The notes: a model not told the origin generated them from the letters alone. Positions 1 to 13,400 are shown, counted from the first letter of the stretch. The stretch: DNA of 64,000 nt from Aegilops tauschii subsp. strangulata (GCF_002575655.3 NC_053039.3:46687290-46751289); one strand, 5' to 3'. Translations and numbers: made by a program.

Positions 1-1119
1 ACAGATTTCTGTGATGAACTACTTTCCAATAAGGGAGCAGGTACAGTTACCTCATCAAGTTCTACTTTCCTCCCACTCACTTCTTTCGAGAGAAACTCCT
101 TCTCTAGAAAGGATCCATTCTTAGCAACGAATATCTTGCCTTCGGATCTGTGATAGAAGGTGTACCCAACAGTTTCCTTTGGGTATTCTATGAAAACGCA
201 CTTCTCGGATTTGGGTTCGAGCTTATCAGGTTGAAGCTTTTTCACATAAGCATCGCAGCCCCAAATTTTAAGAAACGACAACTTTGGTTTCTTGCCGAAC
301 CACAGTTCATAAGGCGTCGTCTCAACGGATTTTGATGGTGCCCTATTTAAAGTGAATGCAGTTGTCTCTAATGCATAACCCCAAAACGATAGTGGTAAAT
401 CGGTAAGATACATCATAGATCGCACCATATCCAATAAAGTGCGGTTACAACGTTCGGACACACCATTATGCTGTGGTGTTCCATGTGGCGTGAGCTCTGA
501 AACTATTCCACATTGTTTTTAAATGAAGGCCAAACTCGTAACTCAAATATTCTCCTCTACGATCAGATTGTAGAAACTTTATTTTCTTGTTACGATGATT
601 CTCCACTTCACTCTGAAATTCTTTGAACTTTTCAAATGTTTCAGACTTGTGCTTCATTAAGTAGATATACTCATATCTTCTCAAATCATCTGTGAATGTC
701 AGAAAATAACTATACCCGCCATGAGCATCAACACTCATTGGACCACATACATCGGTATGTATTATTTCCAACAAGTTAGTAGCTCGTTCCATTGTTCCGG
801 AGAACGGAGTTTTAGTCATCTTGCCCAAAAGGCACGGTTCGCAGGCATCAAATGATTCATAACCAAGTGATTCCAAAAGTCCATATTTATGGAGTTTCTT
901 CGTGCGCTTTACACCGATATGACCCAAAGGGCAGTGCCACAAATAAGTTGCACTATCATTATTAACTTTGCATCTTTTGGCTTCAATATTATGAATATGT
1001 GTATCACTACGATCGAGATCCAACAAACTATTTTCATTGGGTGTATGACCATCGAAGGTTTTATTCATGTAAACAGAACAACAATTATTCTTTGACTTAA
1101 ATGAATAACCGTATTTCAA
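1..1119 (-). pseudogene. Copia pol fragment (GAG-pre-integrase and integrase), element D
   Basis: A 217-codon open stretch (1119 to 466) shows the GAG-pre-integrase motif (LWHCPLGHIGVKR, degenerate from LWHCRLGH), the CEPCLLGKMTKTPF zinc-binding part, and the integrase core start (HTDVCGPM, then FTDDL, where A has FIDDL). It then shifts frame around 'GLHLK'. Homology continues in broken frames to base 1, through the integrase C-terminus into the acidic linker before RT. It equals residues about 390 onward of the A polyprotein. Non-functional. Confidence 0.8.
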
Positions 1120-2242
1120 TAAACATGATCAAATCATATTCATGCTCAACGCAAACACCAAATAACACTTATTTAGGTTCAACACTAATCCCGAAAGTAT
1201 AGGTAGTGTGTGATGATGATCATCTCAATCTTGGAACCACTTCCAACACACATCGTCACTTCACCCTCAACTAGTCTCTATTTATTCTGTAACTCCTATT
1301 TCGAGTTACTAATTTTTAGCAACAGAACAAGTATCAAATACCCAGGGGCTACTATAAACACTAGTAAGGTACACATCAATAACCTGTATATCAAATATAC
1401 CCTAGTTCACTTTGCCATCCTTCTTATCCACCAAATATTCAGGGCATTTCCGCTTCCAGTTACCATTTCCTTTGCAGTAGAAGCACTCAGTTTCAGGCTT
1501 TAGTCTAGCTTTGGGCTTCTTCACGGAAGTGACAACTTGCTCGCCATTCTACATGAAGTTCCCTTTCTTTCCCTTTTCCCTCTTCTTGAAACTAGTGGTC
1601 TTGTTAATCATTAACACTTGATGCTCTTTCTTGATTTCTACCTTCATCGATTTCATCATCATGAAAAGCTCGGGAATCATTTTCGTCATCCCTTGCATAC
1701 TATAGTTCATCACGAAGTTCTACTAACTTGGTGATGGTGACTAGAGAATTCTGTCAATTACTATCTTATCTGGAAGATTAACTCCCACTTCATTCAAGCG
1801 ATTGTAGTACCCAGACAATCTGAGCACATGCTCACTGCTTGAGCTATTCTCCTCTATCTTTTAGCTATAGAACTTGTTGGAGACTTCATATCTCTCAACT
1901 CGGGTATTTGCTTGAAATATTAACTTCAACTCCCGGAACATCTCATATGGTCCATGATGTTCAAAACGTCTTTGAAGTCCCGATTCTAAGCCGTTAAGCA
2001 TGGTGCACTAAACTGTCAAGTAGTCATAATATTGAGCTAGCCAGGCGTTCATAACGTCTGCATCTGCTCCTGCAATAGGTATGTCACCTAGCGATGCATC
2101 AAGGACATAATTCTTCTATGCAGCAATGAGGATAATCCTCAGATCACGGATCCAATCCGCATCATTGCTACTAACATCTTTCAACTTAGTTTTCTCTAGG
2201 AACATATCAAAAAATAAAACAGGGGAGCTAAACGCGAGCTAT
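1120..2242 (-). pseudogene. gag remnant of element D
   Basis: Minus-strand sequence is clearly alignable to A gag (10496-11400), including the segment for the gag capsid-like domain and the lysine-rich stretch before the zinc knuckle. The frame is broken repeatedly. The start codon position of A gag reads ATA here (2240-2242) instead of ATG. No usable protein can be read from it. Confidence 0.7.
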
Positions 2243-2506
2243 TGATCTACAACATAGATATGCTAATACTACCAGGACTAAGTTCATGATAAATTTAAGT
2301 TCAATTAATCATATTACTTAAGAACTCCCACTTAGATAGACATCCCTCTAATCATCTAAGTGATCAAGTGATCCAAATCAACTAAACCATGTCCGATCAT
2401 CACATGAGATGGAGTAGTTTTCAATGGTGAACATCACTATGTTGATCATATCTACTATATGATTCACGCTCGACCTTTCGGTCTCAGTGTTCCGAGGCCC
2501 ATGGAA
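2243..2506 (-). other. Truncated leader of element D
   Basis: This is the untranslated leader between the truncated LTR and gag, matching Copia A at about 10230-10495. The primer-binding site and most of the leader are deleted, so the element could not prime reverse transcription even if expressed. Confidence 0.7.
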
Positions 2507-4195
2507 GATCATGGTGATGCATAGCAACGAGAGGGGAGAGTGTTGTCCACGTACCCTCGTAGACCGAAAGCGGAAGCGTTAGCACAACGCGGTTGATGTA
2601 GTCGTACGTCTTCACGATCCGACCGATCAACTACCGAACGCACGGCACCTCCGAGTTCAGCACACGTTCAGCCCGATGATGTCCCTCGAACTCCGATCCA
2701 GTCGAGTGTTGAGGGAGAGTTTCGTCAGCACGACGGCATGGTGACAATGATGATGTTCTACCGACGCAGGGCTTCGCCCAAGCATCGCTACAGTATTATC
2801 AAGGTGGACTATGGTGGAGGGGGGCACCGCACACGGCTAAAAGATCAAGCGATCAATTGTTGTGTCTATGGGGTGCCCCCCTGCCCCCGTATATAAAGGA
2901 GCAAGGGGAGGAGGCGGCCGGCCAGGGAGAGGCGCGCCAAGGGGGAGTCCTACTCCCACTAGGAGTAGGACTCCTCCTATTCCTAGTAGGAGTAGGAGAG
3001 GGGGAAGGAAAGGGAGGGGAGGAGAAGGAAAGAGGGGGTCGGCCCCCTTGCCCTAAACCAATTCGGTTTGGGCCTTGGGGGGCGCGCCCCACACTCCCCT
3101 TGCTGCCCTCTATTTCCACTAAGGCCCATGTAGGCCCATTAAGCCCCCGGGGGGTTCCAGTAACCCCCGGTACTCTGGTAAAATCCCGATTTCACCCGGA
3201 ACACTTCCGATATCCAAATATAGGCTTCCAATTTATCAATACTTATGTCTCAACCATTTTGAGACTCCTCGTCAAGTTCGTGATCACATCCGGGACTCCG
3301 AACAACCTTCGGTACATCAAAACATATAAACTCATAATATAACTGTCATCGAAACGTTAAGCGTGCGGACCCTACGGTTTCGAGAACTATGTAGACATGA
3401 CCGAGACACGTCTCCGGTCAATAACCAATAGCGGAACATGGATGCTCATATTGGCTCCCACATATTCTACGAAGATCTTTATCGGTCAGACCGCATAACA
3501 ACATATGTTGTTCCCTTTGTCATCGGCAGGTTACTTGCCCGAGATTCGATCGTCGGTATCTCAATACCTAGTTCAATCTCGTTACCGGCAAGTCTCTTTA
3601 CTCATCCCGTAATACATCATCCCGCAACTAACTCATTAGTTGCAATGCTTGCAAGGCTTAAGTGATGTGCATTACCGAGTGGGCCCAGAGATACCTCTCC
3701 GACAATCGGAGTGACAAATCCTAATCTCGAAATACGCCAACCCAACAAGTACCTTCGGAGACACCTGTAGAGCACCTTTATAATCACCCAGTTACGTTGT
3801 GACGTTTGGTAGCACACAAAGTGTTCCTCCGGTAAACGGGAGTTGCATAATCTCATAGTCATAGGAACATGTATAAGTCATGAAGAAAGTAGTAGCAACA
3901 TACTAAACGATCGAGTGTTAAGCTAACGGAATGGGTCAAGTCAATCACATCATTCTCCTAATGATGTGATCCCATTAATCAAATGACAACTCATGTCTAT
4001 GGCTAGGAAAGATAACCATCTTTGATCAACGAGCTAGTCAAGTAGAGGCATACTAGTGACACTCTGTTTGTCTATGTATTCACACAAGTATTATGTTTCC
4101 GGTTAATACAATTCTAGCATGAATAATAAACATTTATCATGAAATAAGGAAATAAATAATAACTTTATTATTGCCTCTAGGGCATATTTCCTTCA
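2507..4195 (-). repeat. 5' LTR of element D, lacking its last ~45 bp
   Basis: It matches the A LTR over nearly its whole length (about 1.69 of 1.72 kb). The terminal segment that in A ends in ...CCCCAACA, next to the primer-binding site, is missing. On the minus strand a TATA-like motif TTTATATAC lies at about 2889-2899, matching the one at 8827 in A. The bases outside the start, tatat at 4196-4200, could be a TSD, but the partner end is outside the window. Confidence 0.85.
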
Positions 4196-4640
4196 TATAT
4201 ACATGATCATGCCTAGATATTCTCATAACTATGCGCTTTTCTATCAATTGCTCGACAGTAATTCGTCCACCCACCATAAATTATGCTATCTTGAGACAAG
4301 CCACTAGTGAAACCTATGGCCCCCGGGTCTATCTTTCATCATATTTTTTTCCTATCAATTTACTATTCCTTCCGTCTTTTATTTTGCAATCTTTACTTTC
4401 CAATCTATATCATAAAAATACCAAAAATATTTATCTTATTATCTCTATCAGATCTCACTTTTGCAAGTGGCCGTGAAGGGATTGACAACCCCTTTGTCAC
4501 GTTGGTTGCAAGGTTCTTATTTGTTTGTGTAGGTACGAGGCGACTTGTGCGTAACCTCCTACTGGATTGATACCTTGGTTCTCAAAATTGAGGGAAATAC
4601 TTACGCTACTTTGCTGCACCACCCTTTCCTCTTCAAGGGA
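4196..4640 (+). repeat. Fragment of a high-copy repeat, probably LTR-retrotransposon derived
   Basis: The stretch is AT-rich and then moderate in GC. It holds no gene and lacks recognisable LTR ends or pol motifs. I recognise its wording as belonging to a very abundant Triticeae retrotransposon class (phrases such as CCTACTGGATTGATACCTTG), but I cannot name the family. It abuts the start of element D and was probably split or truncated by it. Confidence 0.45.
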
Positions 4641-5180
4641 AAACTAACACATGCTCAAGAGGTAGTAGCATGTTTGTCTCAGGTTTGCTGGAAAAAGTAC
4701 GTTTAGACCACTAGGCGGACCGATATAGGTCCACGATGGATGGCAAATCGCGTCTGGACTATGCGGTTCAAACGTATACGTACGGTTTGAGAGTCCGCGT
4801 TGGAGATGCCCTCACTGTCCCAAATAATGATAATATATAATGTAAGCGGATATCTACCCGGTGTTCAGTGACACCGGCTACATTAACATAGGTCCGCCCC
4901 TGCTAGGTTACCATTAACTATAGACCTTCTCTTTTTATAAATACTTTTGTTGTTCTTTTTAAAGATCTGCGGGCATGGCGACGCACACTTTCATGTTCCA
5001 GTAAACAATGTTACAGAGTGAGTGCAAAGATTCTTCTGAAATGTACTTATTTGTGTTAGTATATACAAAAAGAACACACAAGTAATTTATTTGTCTTAGC
5101 TTTGACTCCATGTTGAAGAAGCCTTCATGGAAAGGTATGCATGCTTCAGATTTTTGCTTCTGATATGTAACTGTGGGCAA
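4641..5180. other. Intergenic stretch, nothing recognised
   Basis: Mixed-composition sequence with no convincing coding frame, TIR pair or LTR end. Short open frames here have no motif and no codon-usage support. Confidence 0.4.
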
Positions 5181-6099
5181 CTGGAGGACTTGTGGGCGTC
5201 CCGTCCCCCGCGTCGCCCTCCCCTGGCAACACGGGGGAACCCTAGCCGCCGCCGGAAAGGCCTCCTCCGCCCATCCCCCGCTACGCCACCGCCGGTGAGC
5301 CGGCCGGCGAAGCCGGGCCGCGCCCCGGGATGGTGGTGGCGGGGCGGATTCATCCCTCTCGCGCCTATCCTCCCCTATTAACGTGGCCCCGATTCAGCCA
5401 TGGCGCGCCGCGGGCGCAACCCCCACCCGCGCTCCTAGCTATTGCCCACCTCCTGCTCGTTCGGCGGCAGATCTAGCGTGTGTCCTGGCCGCGACCATGG
5501 TCGTCCTTCCCAACAGCCATCCCCTCCCCTGCCGGCAGCGCAGCCCGACTGCTGCTTGCCGTGGTCAGGAGCGGGTGCTGCGGCTGGTTGCGGGGGCGCA
5601 TGCAGCCTGCCTTGTGAAGCCCCCCCTCCGGCGGACCTTCCTCCACCTCGAGTAGTGGTGACGGTTCTTAGCCAGCGGTGAAGAGGAAATAGTGGTAGTG
5701 GCAGGCGCGGGGCACCTCGCGTCGGGGTCCTTGCTGGCACTGCTCCGGTCTTGGCAGCCTCAGACCCGCGTCCTCCGGTGTCTCTGGGCTGTTGGCGTGC
5801 TCTGCCGGGCGGCTTCGGCCTTGGCAACGAGCAGATGCGTTCCTTCCGGCTTGCTTGGTTCACTGATGTCCCAACGGCTACGGCCACGGTAGCTTGGATC
5901 TGCGTCCCTCTAGTCCTAGCTTGCCGGCGTTGCAGGTCATCGTGGTCTCAACCTCGCGGTGGTCTGCGCTTCGTCGTCGGCCCTACCCTATATACCTTAA
6001 AGCCTTCCCCTTTTGCTCGATCCAATGCTCGTGGGTCCAGAGGCGGTGCCACCCTCCTGCGGCAGGTACAGCCACACCAACCCCCTCTGACGCGGCGGC
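5181..6099 (+). repeat. GC-rich retroposon-like fragment interrupted by element O
   Basis: Strongly GC-rich sequence with proline/alanine/arginine-rich chance frames on both strands. Composition and wording resemble the 5' untranslated parts of plant LINEs and processed retroposons, but no LINE endonuclease or RT is present. It is cut at 6099 by the outer LTR element. The same sequence resumes at 45961 after the duplicated target gcggc, so 5181-6099 and 45961 to about 46035 were once contiguous. Identity as a LINE 5' part is inference. Confidence 0.35.
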
Positions 6100-6573
6100 T
6101 GAGGGAGTCCTAGACTAAGGGGTCCTCGGGTGTCCGACCTGTTATCCATGGGCCGGACTGATGGGCTGTGAAGACATGAAGGCCGAAGACTGTACCCATG
6201 TCCGGATTGGACTCTCCTTGGCGTGGAAGGCAAGCTTGGCGACCGATTATGAAGATTCCTTCTTATGTAACCGACTCTATGTAAACCCTAGATCCCCCCC
6301 GGTGTCTATATAAACCAGAGGGGTTAGTCCGGAAAGGATATAGACATTACATATTCATATAGGCTAGACTTCTAGGGTTTAGCCATTACAATCCCGTGGT
6401 AGATCAACTCTTGTAACACTCATATTCATCAAGATCAATCAAGCAGGAAGTAAGGTATTACCTCCATAGAGAGGGCCCGAACCTGGGTAAACATCGTGTC
6501 CCCCCTGTTACCATCGATCCTAGACGCACAGTTCGGGACCCCTACCCGAGATCCGCCGTTTTTGACACGGACA
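6100..6573 (+). repeat. 5' LTR of element O
   Basis: It starts TGAGGGAGTCCTAGACTAAG and ends ...GACACGGACA. It pairs with 45476-45955; I counted about 19 substitutions plus several small indels (about 4%). Immediately downstream is TTGATGCTTTCATTCAG, the position expected for a primer-binding site. I could not assign the tRNA. Confidence 0.9.
6307..6314 (+). promoter_or_regulatory. TATA box in the LTR of element O
   Basis: TATATAAA sits in the middle of the 474-bp LTR (context GTCTATATAAACCAG), the usual place for the Pol II promoter of an LTR. The identical motif is in the 3' LTR at 45682-45689. Confidence 0.6.
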
Positions 6574-6599
6574 TTGATGCTTTCATTCAGAGTTCCACT

Positions 6600-7541
6600 G
6601 TGTCATCGACAAAAGGTTCGATGGCCCCTTCAATCGTCCATAATGACGCTGTCCAAGGAGGAACCTTCCTCCCCGGACAGATTTTTGTGTTCGGCGGCTT
6701 CGTACTGCGGGCCAACTCGCTTGGCCACCTGGAGCTGGTCGATAGCTACGCCCCTGGCCATCAGGTCAGATTTGGAAGCTTGAACTACGTCACGGATATC
6801 CGTGGAGACTTGATCTTCAATGGATTTGAGACCGCTGCGATCGCTCCCCCTCGCTCTGATGAACATGACTTAAATATGTCATCGTATCACATCTAGGAGA
6901 TGGTTCCTGTTGCTGCAACGGCCTTAGAACCAAAGCAGATTGTGGCATCCAAAGCCATAGAGTCCGCGGCATTGGAGCCGCACACGGACTCAACACCCTG
7001 CAATATTTGCGTCAACGGAACTTCGGACTCGTCTCCGGCTATAAGTTTCGGACCGTGTACGCCTGCGGACACCGAGCTAGATCGGTTATTGATCTTCAAA
7101 TTCGGCGCCGCAGACGTTTTCCAGCACTCACCTTTGGGTGATGTGATGAACTCTTTAAAGAATTTGTCCTTGGAGAAGGACTCGTAGCCAAACTATGTTC
7201 GGTTCGAGTTAGAGGCTGATGATGGGGAATTTTGCTTCCCACCTGCCACCCACTTCATAGCTACCGTCGAGGACTTAAACGACGAGCTCGATTATGGCTC
7301 CGAAGACATCGACGGTATGGACGACGATGCCGACAAGGAGCAAGGCCAAGACCCGCCATTCAATGGACGTTGGACGGCCACCTCTTCGTACGACGTGTAC
7401 ATGGTTGATACACCTAAAGGATCTGGCGACGACAAAGAAGAGCCAGATGCGAATAAACCCTCTAAGACGCAGTCCAGGCGCTGGCGCCCTAAACAACACT
7501 CTAATTCACGTCGCTCAAAAGACAGCAACACCGGAACCGGA
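6600..7541 (+). pseudogene. N-terminal part of element O gag, interrupted by Copia A
   Basis: One reading frame runs from ATG 6600 to the Copia A insertion, broken by two in-frame stops at 6894-6896 and 7185-7187. It encodes a low-complexity, acidic N-terminal gag region with no recognisable domain. The frame at 7541 continues exactly in phase at 38212 (codon gga, then gaa) when Copia A and one copy of the ccgga TSD are taken out, so the insertion did not add the other lesions. Confidence 0.7.
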
Positions 7542-9261
7542 TGAAGCAAATATGCCCTAGAGGCAATAATAAAGTTATTATTTATTTCCTTATTTCATGA
7601 TAAATGTTTATTATTCATGCTAGAATTGTATTAACCGGAAACATAATACTTGTGTGAATACATAGACAAACAAAGTGTCACTAGTATGCCTCTACTTGAC
7701 TAGCTTGTTGATCAAAGATGGTTATGTTTCCTAGCCATTGACATTAGTTGTCATTTGATTAACGGGATCACATCATTAGGAGAATGATGTGATTGACTTG
7801 ACCCATTCCGTTAGCTTTGCACACGATCGTTTAGTATTCTGCTATTGCTTTCTTCATGACTTATACATGTTCCTATGACTATGAGATTATGCATCTCCCG
7901 CTTACCGGAGGAACACTTTGTGTGCTACCAAACGTCACAACGTAACTGGGTGATTATAAAGGTGCTCTACAGGTGTCTCCAAAGGTACTTGTTGGGTTGG
8001 CGTATTTCGAGATTAGGATTTGTCACTCCGATTGTCGGAGAGGTATCTCTGGGCCCACTCGGTAATGCACATCACTTAAGCCTTGCAAGCATTGCAACTA
8101 ATGAGTTAGTTGCGGGATGATGTATTACGGAACGAGTAAAGAGACTTGCCGGTAACGAGATTGAACTAGGTATTGAGATACCGACGATCGAATCTCGGGC
8201 AAGAAACATACCGATGACAAAGGGAACAACATATGTTGTTATGCGGTTTGACCGATAAAGATCTCCGTAGAATATGTGGGAGCCAATATGAGCATCCAGG
8301 TTCTTCTATTGGTTATTGGCCGGAGACGTGTCTCGGTCATGTCTACATAGTTCTCGAACCCGTATGGTCCGCACGCTTAAAGTTTCGATGATAGTTATAT
8401 TATGAGTTTATATGTTTTGATGTACCGAGGGTAGTTCGGAGTCCCGGATGTGATCACGGACATGACGAGGAGTCTCGAAATGGTTGAGACATGAAGATTT
8501 ATATATTGGACGACTATATTCGGACACCGGAATGGTTCCTGGGGTTATCGGATATATACCGGAGTACCGGGGGTTACCGGAACCGCCCCGGGGGTTTAAT
8601 GGGCCTACATGGGCCTTAGTGGAGAAGAGGAGGGGTGGCTAGGGCAGGCCGCGCGCCCCCTCCCCCTCTAGTCCGAATTGGACAAGGAGGGGGGCGGCGC
8701 CCCCCTTTCCTTCCTCTCCCCCTCCTCCTTCCCCCTTCTCCTAATCCAACAAGGAAGGGAGGGAGTGGGAGTAGGACTCCTCCTGGCGTGCCTCCTCCTG
8801 GCCAGCCGCCTCTCCCCCCTTGCTCCTTTATATGCGGGGGCAGGGGGCACCCCATAGACACAACAATTGATCATTGATCTCTTAGCCGTGTGCGGTGCAC
8901 CCCTCTACCAGAATCCACCTCGATAATATCGTAGCGGTGCTTAGGCGAGGCCCTGCGTTGGTAGAACATCATCATCGTCACCACGCCGTCGTGCTGACGA
9001 AACTCTCCCTCAACACTTGGCTGGATCGGAGTTCGAGGGACGTCATCGAGCTGAACGTGTGCTGAACTTGGAGGTGCCGTGCGTTAGGTACTTGATCGGT
9101 CGGATCGTGAAGTCATACGACTACATCAACCGCGTTGTGCTAACGCTTCCGCTTTCGGTCTACGAGGGTATGTGGACAACACTCTCCCCTCTTGTTGCTA
9201 TGCATCACCATGATCCTGTGTGTGCGTAGGAAATTTTTTGAAATTACTACGTTCCCCAACA
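7542..9261 (+). repeat. 5' LTR of Copia A
   Basis: A 1,720-bp LTR running from TGAAGCAAATATG to TCCCCAACA. A TATA-like TTTATATG lies at 8827-8834, placed as in the other family copies here. Together with the inverted LTR of element D (2507-4195) it forms a 1.7-kb inverted repeat with a 3.35-kb spacer. Confidence 0.95.
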
Positions 9262-9262
9262 G

Positions 9263-9274
9263 TGGCATCTGAGC
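9263..9274 (+). promoter_or_regulatory. Primer-binding site of Copia A
   Basis: TGGCATCTGAGC begins two bases after the LTR end. It differs at two positions from TGGTATCAGAGC, the complement of the initiator methionine tRNA 3' end that primes this family. Confidence 0.75.
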
Positions 9275-10495
9275 TTGGTTTTATGCGTAGATGTCATATG
9301 CACGAGTAGAACACAAGTGAGTTGTGGGCGATATAAGTCATACTGCTTACCAGCATGTCATACTTTGGTTCGGCGGTATTGTTGGATGAAGCGGCCCGGA
9401 CCGACATTACGCGTACGCTTATGCGAGACTGGTTTTACCGCCGTGCTATGCACACAGGTGACTAGCGGGTGTCAGTTTCTCCAACTTTAGTTGAACCGAG
9501 TGTGGCTACGCCCGGTCCTTGAGAAGGTTAAAACAACACCAACTTGACAAACTATCGTTGTGGTTTTGATGCGTAGGTAAGAACGGTTCTTGCTCAGCCC
9601 GTAGCAGCCACGTAAAACTTGCAACAACAAAGTAGAGGACGTCTAACTTGTTTTTGCAGGGCATGTTGTGATGTGATATGGTCAAGGCATGATGCTAAAT
9701 TTTATTGTATGAGATGATCATGTTTTGTAACCAAGTTATCGGCAACTGGTAGGAGCCATATGGTTGTCGCTTTATTGTATGCAATGCAAACGCCCTGTAA
9801 TGCTTTACTTTATCACTAAGCGGTAGCGATAGTCGTAGAAGCATAAGTTGGTGAGACGACAACGATGCTACGATGGAGATCAAGGTATCGCGCCAGTGAC
9901 GATGGTGATCATGACGGTGCTTCAGAGATGGAGATCACAAGCACAAGAAGATGATGGCCATATCATATCACTTATATTGATTGCATGTGATGTTTATCTT
10001 TTATGCATCTTATATTGCTTTGATTGACGGAAGCATTATAAGATGATCTCTCACTAAATTATCAAGGTATAAGTGTTCTCCCTGAGTATGCACCATTGCG
10101 AAAGTTCTTCGTGCTGAGACACCACGTGATGATCGGGTGTGATAGGCTGTACGTTCAAATACAACGGGTGCAAAACAGTTGCACACGCGGAATACTCAGG
10201 TTAAACATGACGAGTCTAGCATATAACAGATATGGCCTCGGAACACTGAGACCAAAAGGTCGAGTGTGGATCATATAGTAGATATGATCAACATAGTGAT
10301 GTTCACCATTGAAACTACTCCATCTCACGTGATGATCGGACATGGTTTAGTTGATTTGGATCACGTGATCACGTAGAGGATTAGAGGGATGTCTATCTAA
10401 GTGGGAGTTCTTAAGTAATATGATTAATTGAACTTAAATTTATCATGAACTTAGTACCTGATAGTATTTTGCTTGTCTATGTTGATTGTAGATAG
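9275..10495 (+). other. Untranslated leader of Copia A
   Basis: About 1.2 kb between the primer-binding site and the gag start. Leaders of this length are normal in Angela/BARE elements and usually contain the packaging signal. No coding frame is supported. Scraps of the same leader occur in D (2243-2506) and B (30226-31521). Confidence 0.7.
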
Positions 10496-13400
10496 ATGGC
10501 CCGTGCTGTTGTTCCGTTGAATTTTAATGCGTTCCTTGAGAAAGCAAAGTTGAAAGATGATGGTAGCAATTACACGGACTGGGTCCGTAACTTGAGGATT
10601 ATCCTCATTGCTGCACAGAAGAATTACGTCCTGGAAGCACCACTAGGTGCCAGACCTGCTGCAGGAGCAACACCAGATGTTATGAATGTCTGGCAGAGCA
10701 AAGCTGATGACTACTCGATAGTTCAGTGTGCCATGCTTTACGGCTTAGAACCGGGACTTCAACGACGTTTTGAACGTCATGGAGCATATGAGATGTTCCA
10801 GGAGTTGAAGTTAATATTTCAAGCAAATGCCCGGATTGAGAGATATGAAGTCTCCAATAAGCTCTACAGCTGTAAGATGGAGGAGAATAGTTCTGTCAGT
10901 GAGCATATACTCAAAATGTCTGGGTATAACAATCACTTGATTCAACTGGGAGTTAATCTTCCGGATGATAGCGTCATTGACAGAATTCTTCAATCACTGC
11001 CACCAAGCTACAAGAGCTTCGTGATGAACTATAACATGCAAGGGATGGATAAGACAATTCCCGAGCTCTTCGCAATGCTAAAGGCTGCGGAGGTAGAAAT
11101 CAAGAAGGAGCATCAAGTGTTGATGGTCAACAAGACCACCAGTTTCAAGAAAAAGGGCAAAGGGAAGAAGAAGGGGAACTTCAAGAAGAACAGCAAACAA
11201 GTTGCTGCTCATGAGAAGAAACCCAAGTCTGGACCTAAGCCTGAGACTGAGTGCTTCTACTGCAAACAGACTGGTCACTGGAAGCGGAACTGCCCCAAGT
11301 ATTTGGAAGATAAGAAGGATGGCAAGGTGAACAAAGGTATATGTGATATACATGTTATTGATGTGTACCTTACTAATGCTCGCAGTAGCACCTGGGTATT
11401 TGATACTGGTTATGTTGCTAATATTTGCAACTCGAAACAGGGACTATGGATTAAGCGAAGATTGGCTAAGGACGAGGTGACGATGCGCATGGGAAATGGT
11501 TCCAAAGTCGATGGGATCGCGGTCGGCACGCTACCTCTACATCTACCTTCGGGATTAGTTTTAGACCTGAATAATTGTTATTTGGTGCCAGCGTTGAGCA
11601 TGAACATTATATCTGGATCTTGTTTGATGCGAGACGGTGATTCATTTAAATCAGAGAATAATGGTTATTCTATTTATATGAGTAATATCTTTTATGGTCA
11701 TGCACCCTTGAAGAGTGGTCTATTTTTGTTGAATCTCGATAGTAGTGATACACATATTCATAATATTGAAGCTAAAAGATGCAGAGTTGATAATGATAGT
11801 GCAACTTATTTGTGGCACTGCCGTTTAGGTCATATCGGTGTAAAGCGCATGAAGAAACTCCATACTGATGGACTTTTGGAACCACTTGATTATGAATCAC
11901 TTGGTACTTGCGAACCGTGCCTCATGGGCAAGATGACTAAAACGCCGTTCTCCGGAACTATGGAGCGAGCAACAGATTTGTTGGAAATCATACATACAGA
12001 TGTATGTGGTCCGATGAATATTGAGGCTCGCGGCGGGTATCATTATTTTCTCACCTTCATAGATGATTTAAGCAGATATGGATATATCTACTTAATGAAA
12101 CATAAGTCTGAAACATTTGAAAAGTTCAAAGAATTTCAGAGTGAAGTTGAAAATCATCGTAACAAGAAAATAAAGTTTCTACGATCTGATCATGGAGGGG
12201 AATATTTGAGTTACGAGTTTGGTCTTCATGTGAAACAATGCGGAATAGTTTCGCAACTCACGCCACCCGGAACACCGCAGCGTAATGGTGTGTCCGAACG
12301 TCGTAATCGTACTTTACTAGATATGGTGCGATCTATGATGTCTCTTACTGATTTACCGCTATCGTTTTGGGGTTATGCTTTAGAGACGGCTGCATTCACG
12401 TAAATAGGGCACCATCGAAATCCGTTGAGACGACGCCTTATGAACTGTGGTTTGGCAAGAAACCAAAGTTGTCGTTTCTTAAAGTTTGGGGCTGCGATGC
12501 TTATGTGAAAAAGCTTCAACCTGATAAGCTCGAACCCAAATCAGAAAAATGTGTCTTCATAGGATACCCAAAAGAGACTGTTGGGTACACCTTCTATCAC
12601 AGATTCGAAGGCAAGACTTTTGTTGCTAAATTTGGAATCTTTCTAGAGAAGGAGTTTCTCTCGAAAGAAGTGAGGGGGAGGAAAGTAGAACTTGATGAGG
12701 TAACTGTACCTGCTCCCTTATTGGAAAGTAGTTCATCACAGAAACCGGTTCCTGTGACACCTACACCAATTAGTGAGGAAGTTAATGATGATGATCATGA
12801 AACTTCAGATCAAGTTGTTACTGAACCTCGTAGGTCAACCAGAGTAAGATCCGCACCAGAGTGGTACGGTAATCCTGTTCTGGAGGTTATGTTACTAGAC
12901 CATGACGAACCTACGAACTATGAGGAAGCGATGGTGAGCCCAGATTCCGCAAAATGGCTTGAGGCCATGAAATATGAGATGGGATCCATGTATGAGAACA
13001 AAGTGTGGACTTTGGTTGACTTGCCCGATGATCGGCAAGCCATTGAGAATAAATGGATCTTCAAGAAGAAGAATGACGCTGACGGTAATGTTACTATCTA
13101 TAAAGCTCGACTTGTTGCGAAAGGTTTTCGACAAGTTCAAGGGATTGACTACGATGTGACTTTCTCACCCGTAGCGATGCTTAAGTCTGTCCGAATCATG
13201 TTAGCAATTGCCGCATTTTATGATTATGAAATTTGGCAAATGGATGTCAAAACTGCATTCCTGAATGGATTTCTGGAAGAAGAGTTGTATATGATGCAAC
13301 CGGAAGGTTTTGTCGATCCAAAAGGAGCTAACAAAGTGTGCAAGCTCCAGCGATCCATTTATGGACTGGTGCAAGCTTCTCGGAGTTGGAATAAACACTT

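Larger units (their letters stand above)
1..4195 (-). mobile_element. Element D: 5' part of a decayed Angela/BARE/WIS-type Copia retrotransposon
   Basis: On the minus strand it starts at 4195 with TGAAGGAAATATGCCCTAG, the family LTR start. The LTR is followed by a leader, gag and pol up to the integrase/RT linker, where the window ends, so RT, RNase H and the 3' LTR lie outside. Order and sequence match Copia A (7542-38206) in inverse orientation. The LTR end, primer-binding site and most of the leader are deleted: LTR sequence at 2507 joins directly to leader sequence that in A lies about 970 bp inside the element. Coding parts carry many stops and frameshifts. This is an old, dead copy; family assignment is firm. 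Confidence 0.9.

Noticed and set aside
5127..6118. Several 66-150-codon ORFs in the GC-rich stretch
   Set aside because: Many overlapping frames on both strands with Pro/Arg/Ala bias and no domain; composition explains them.
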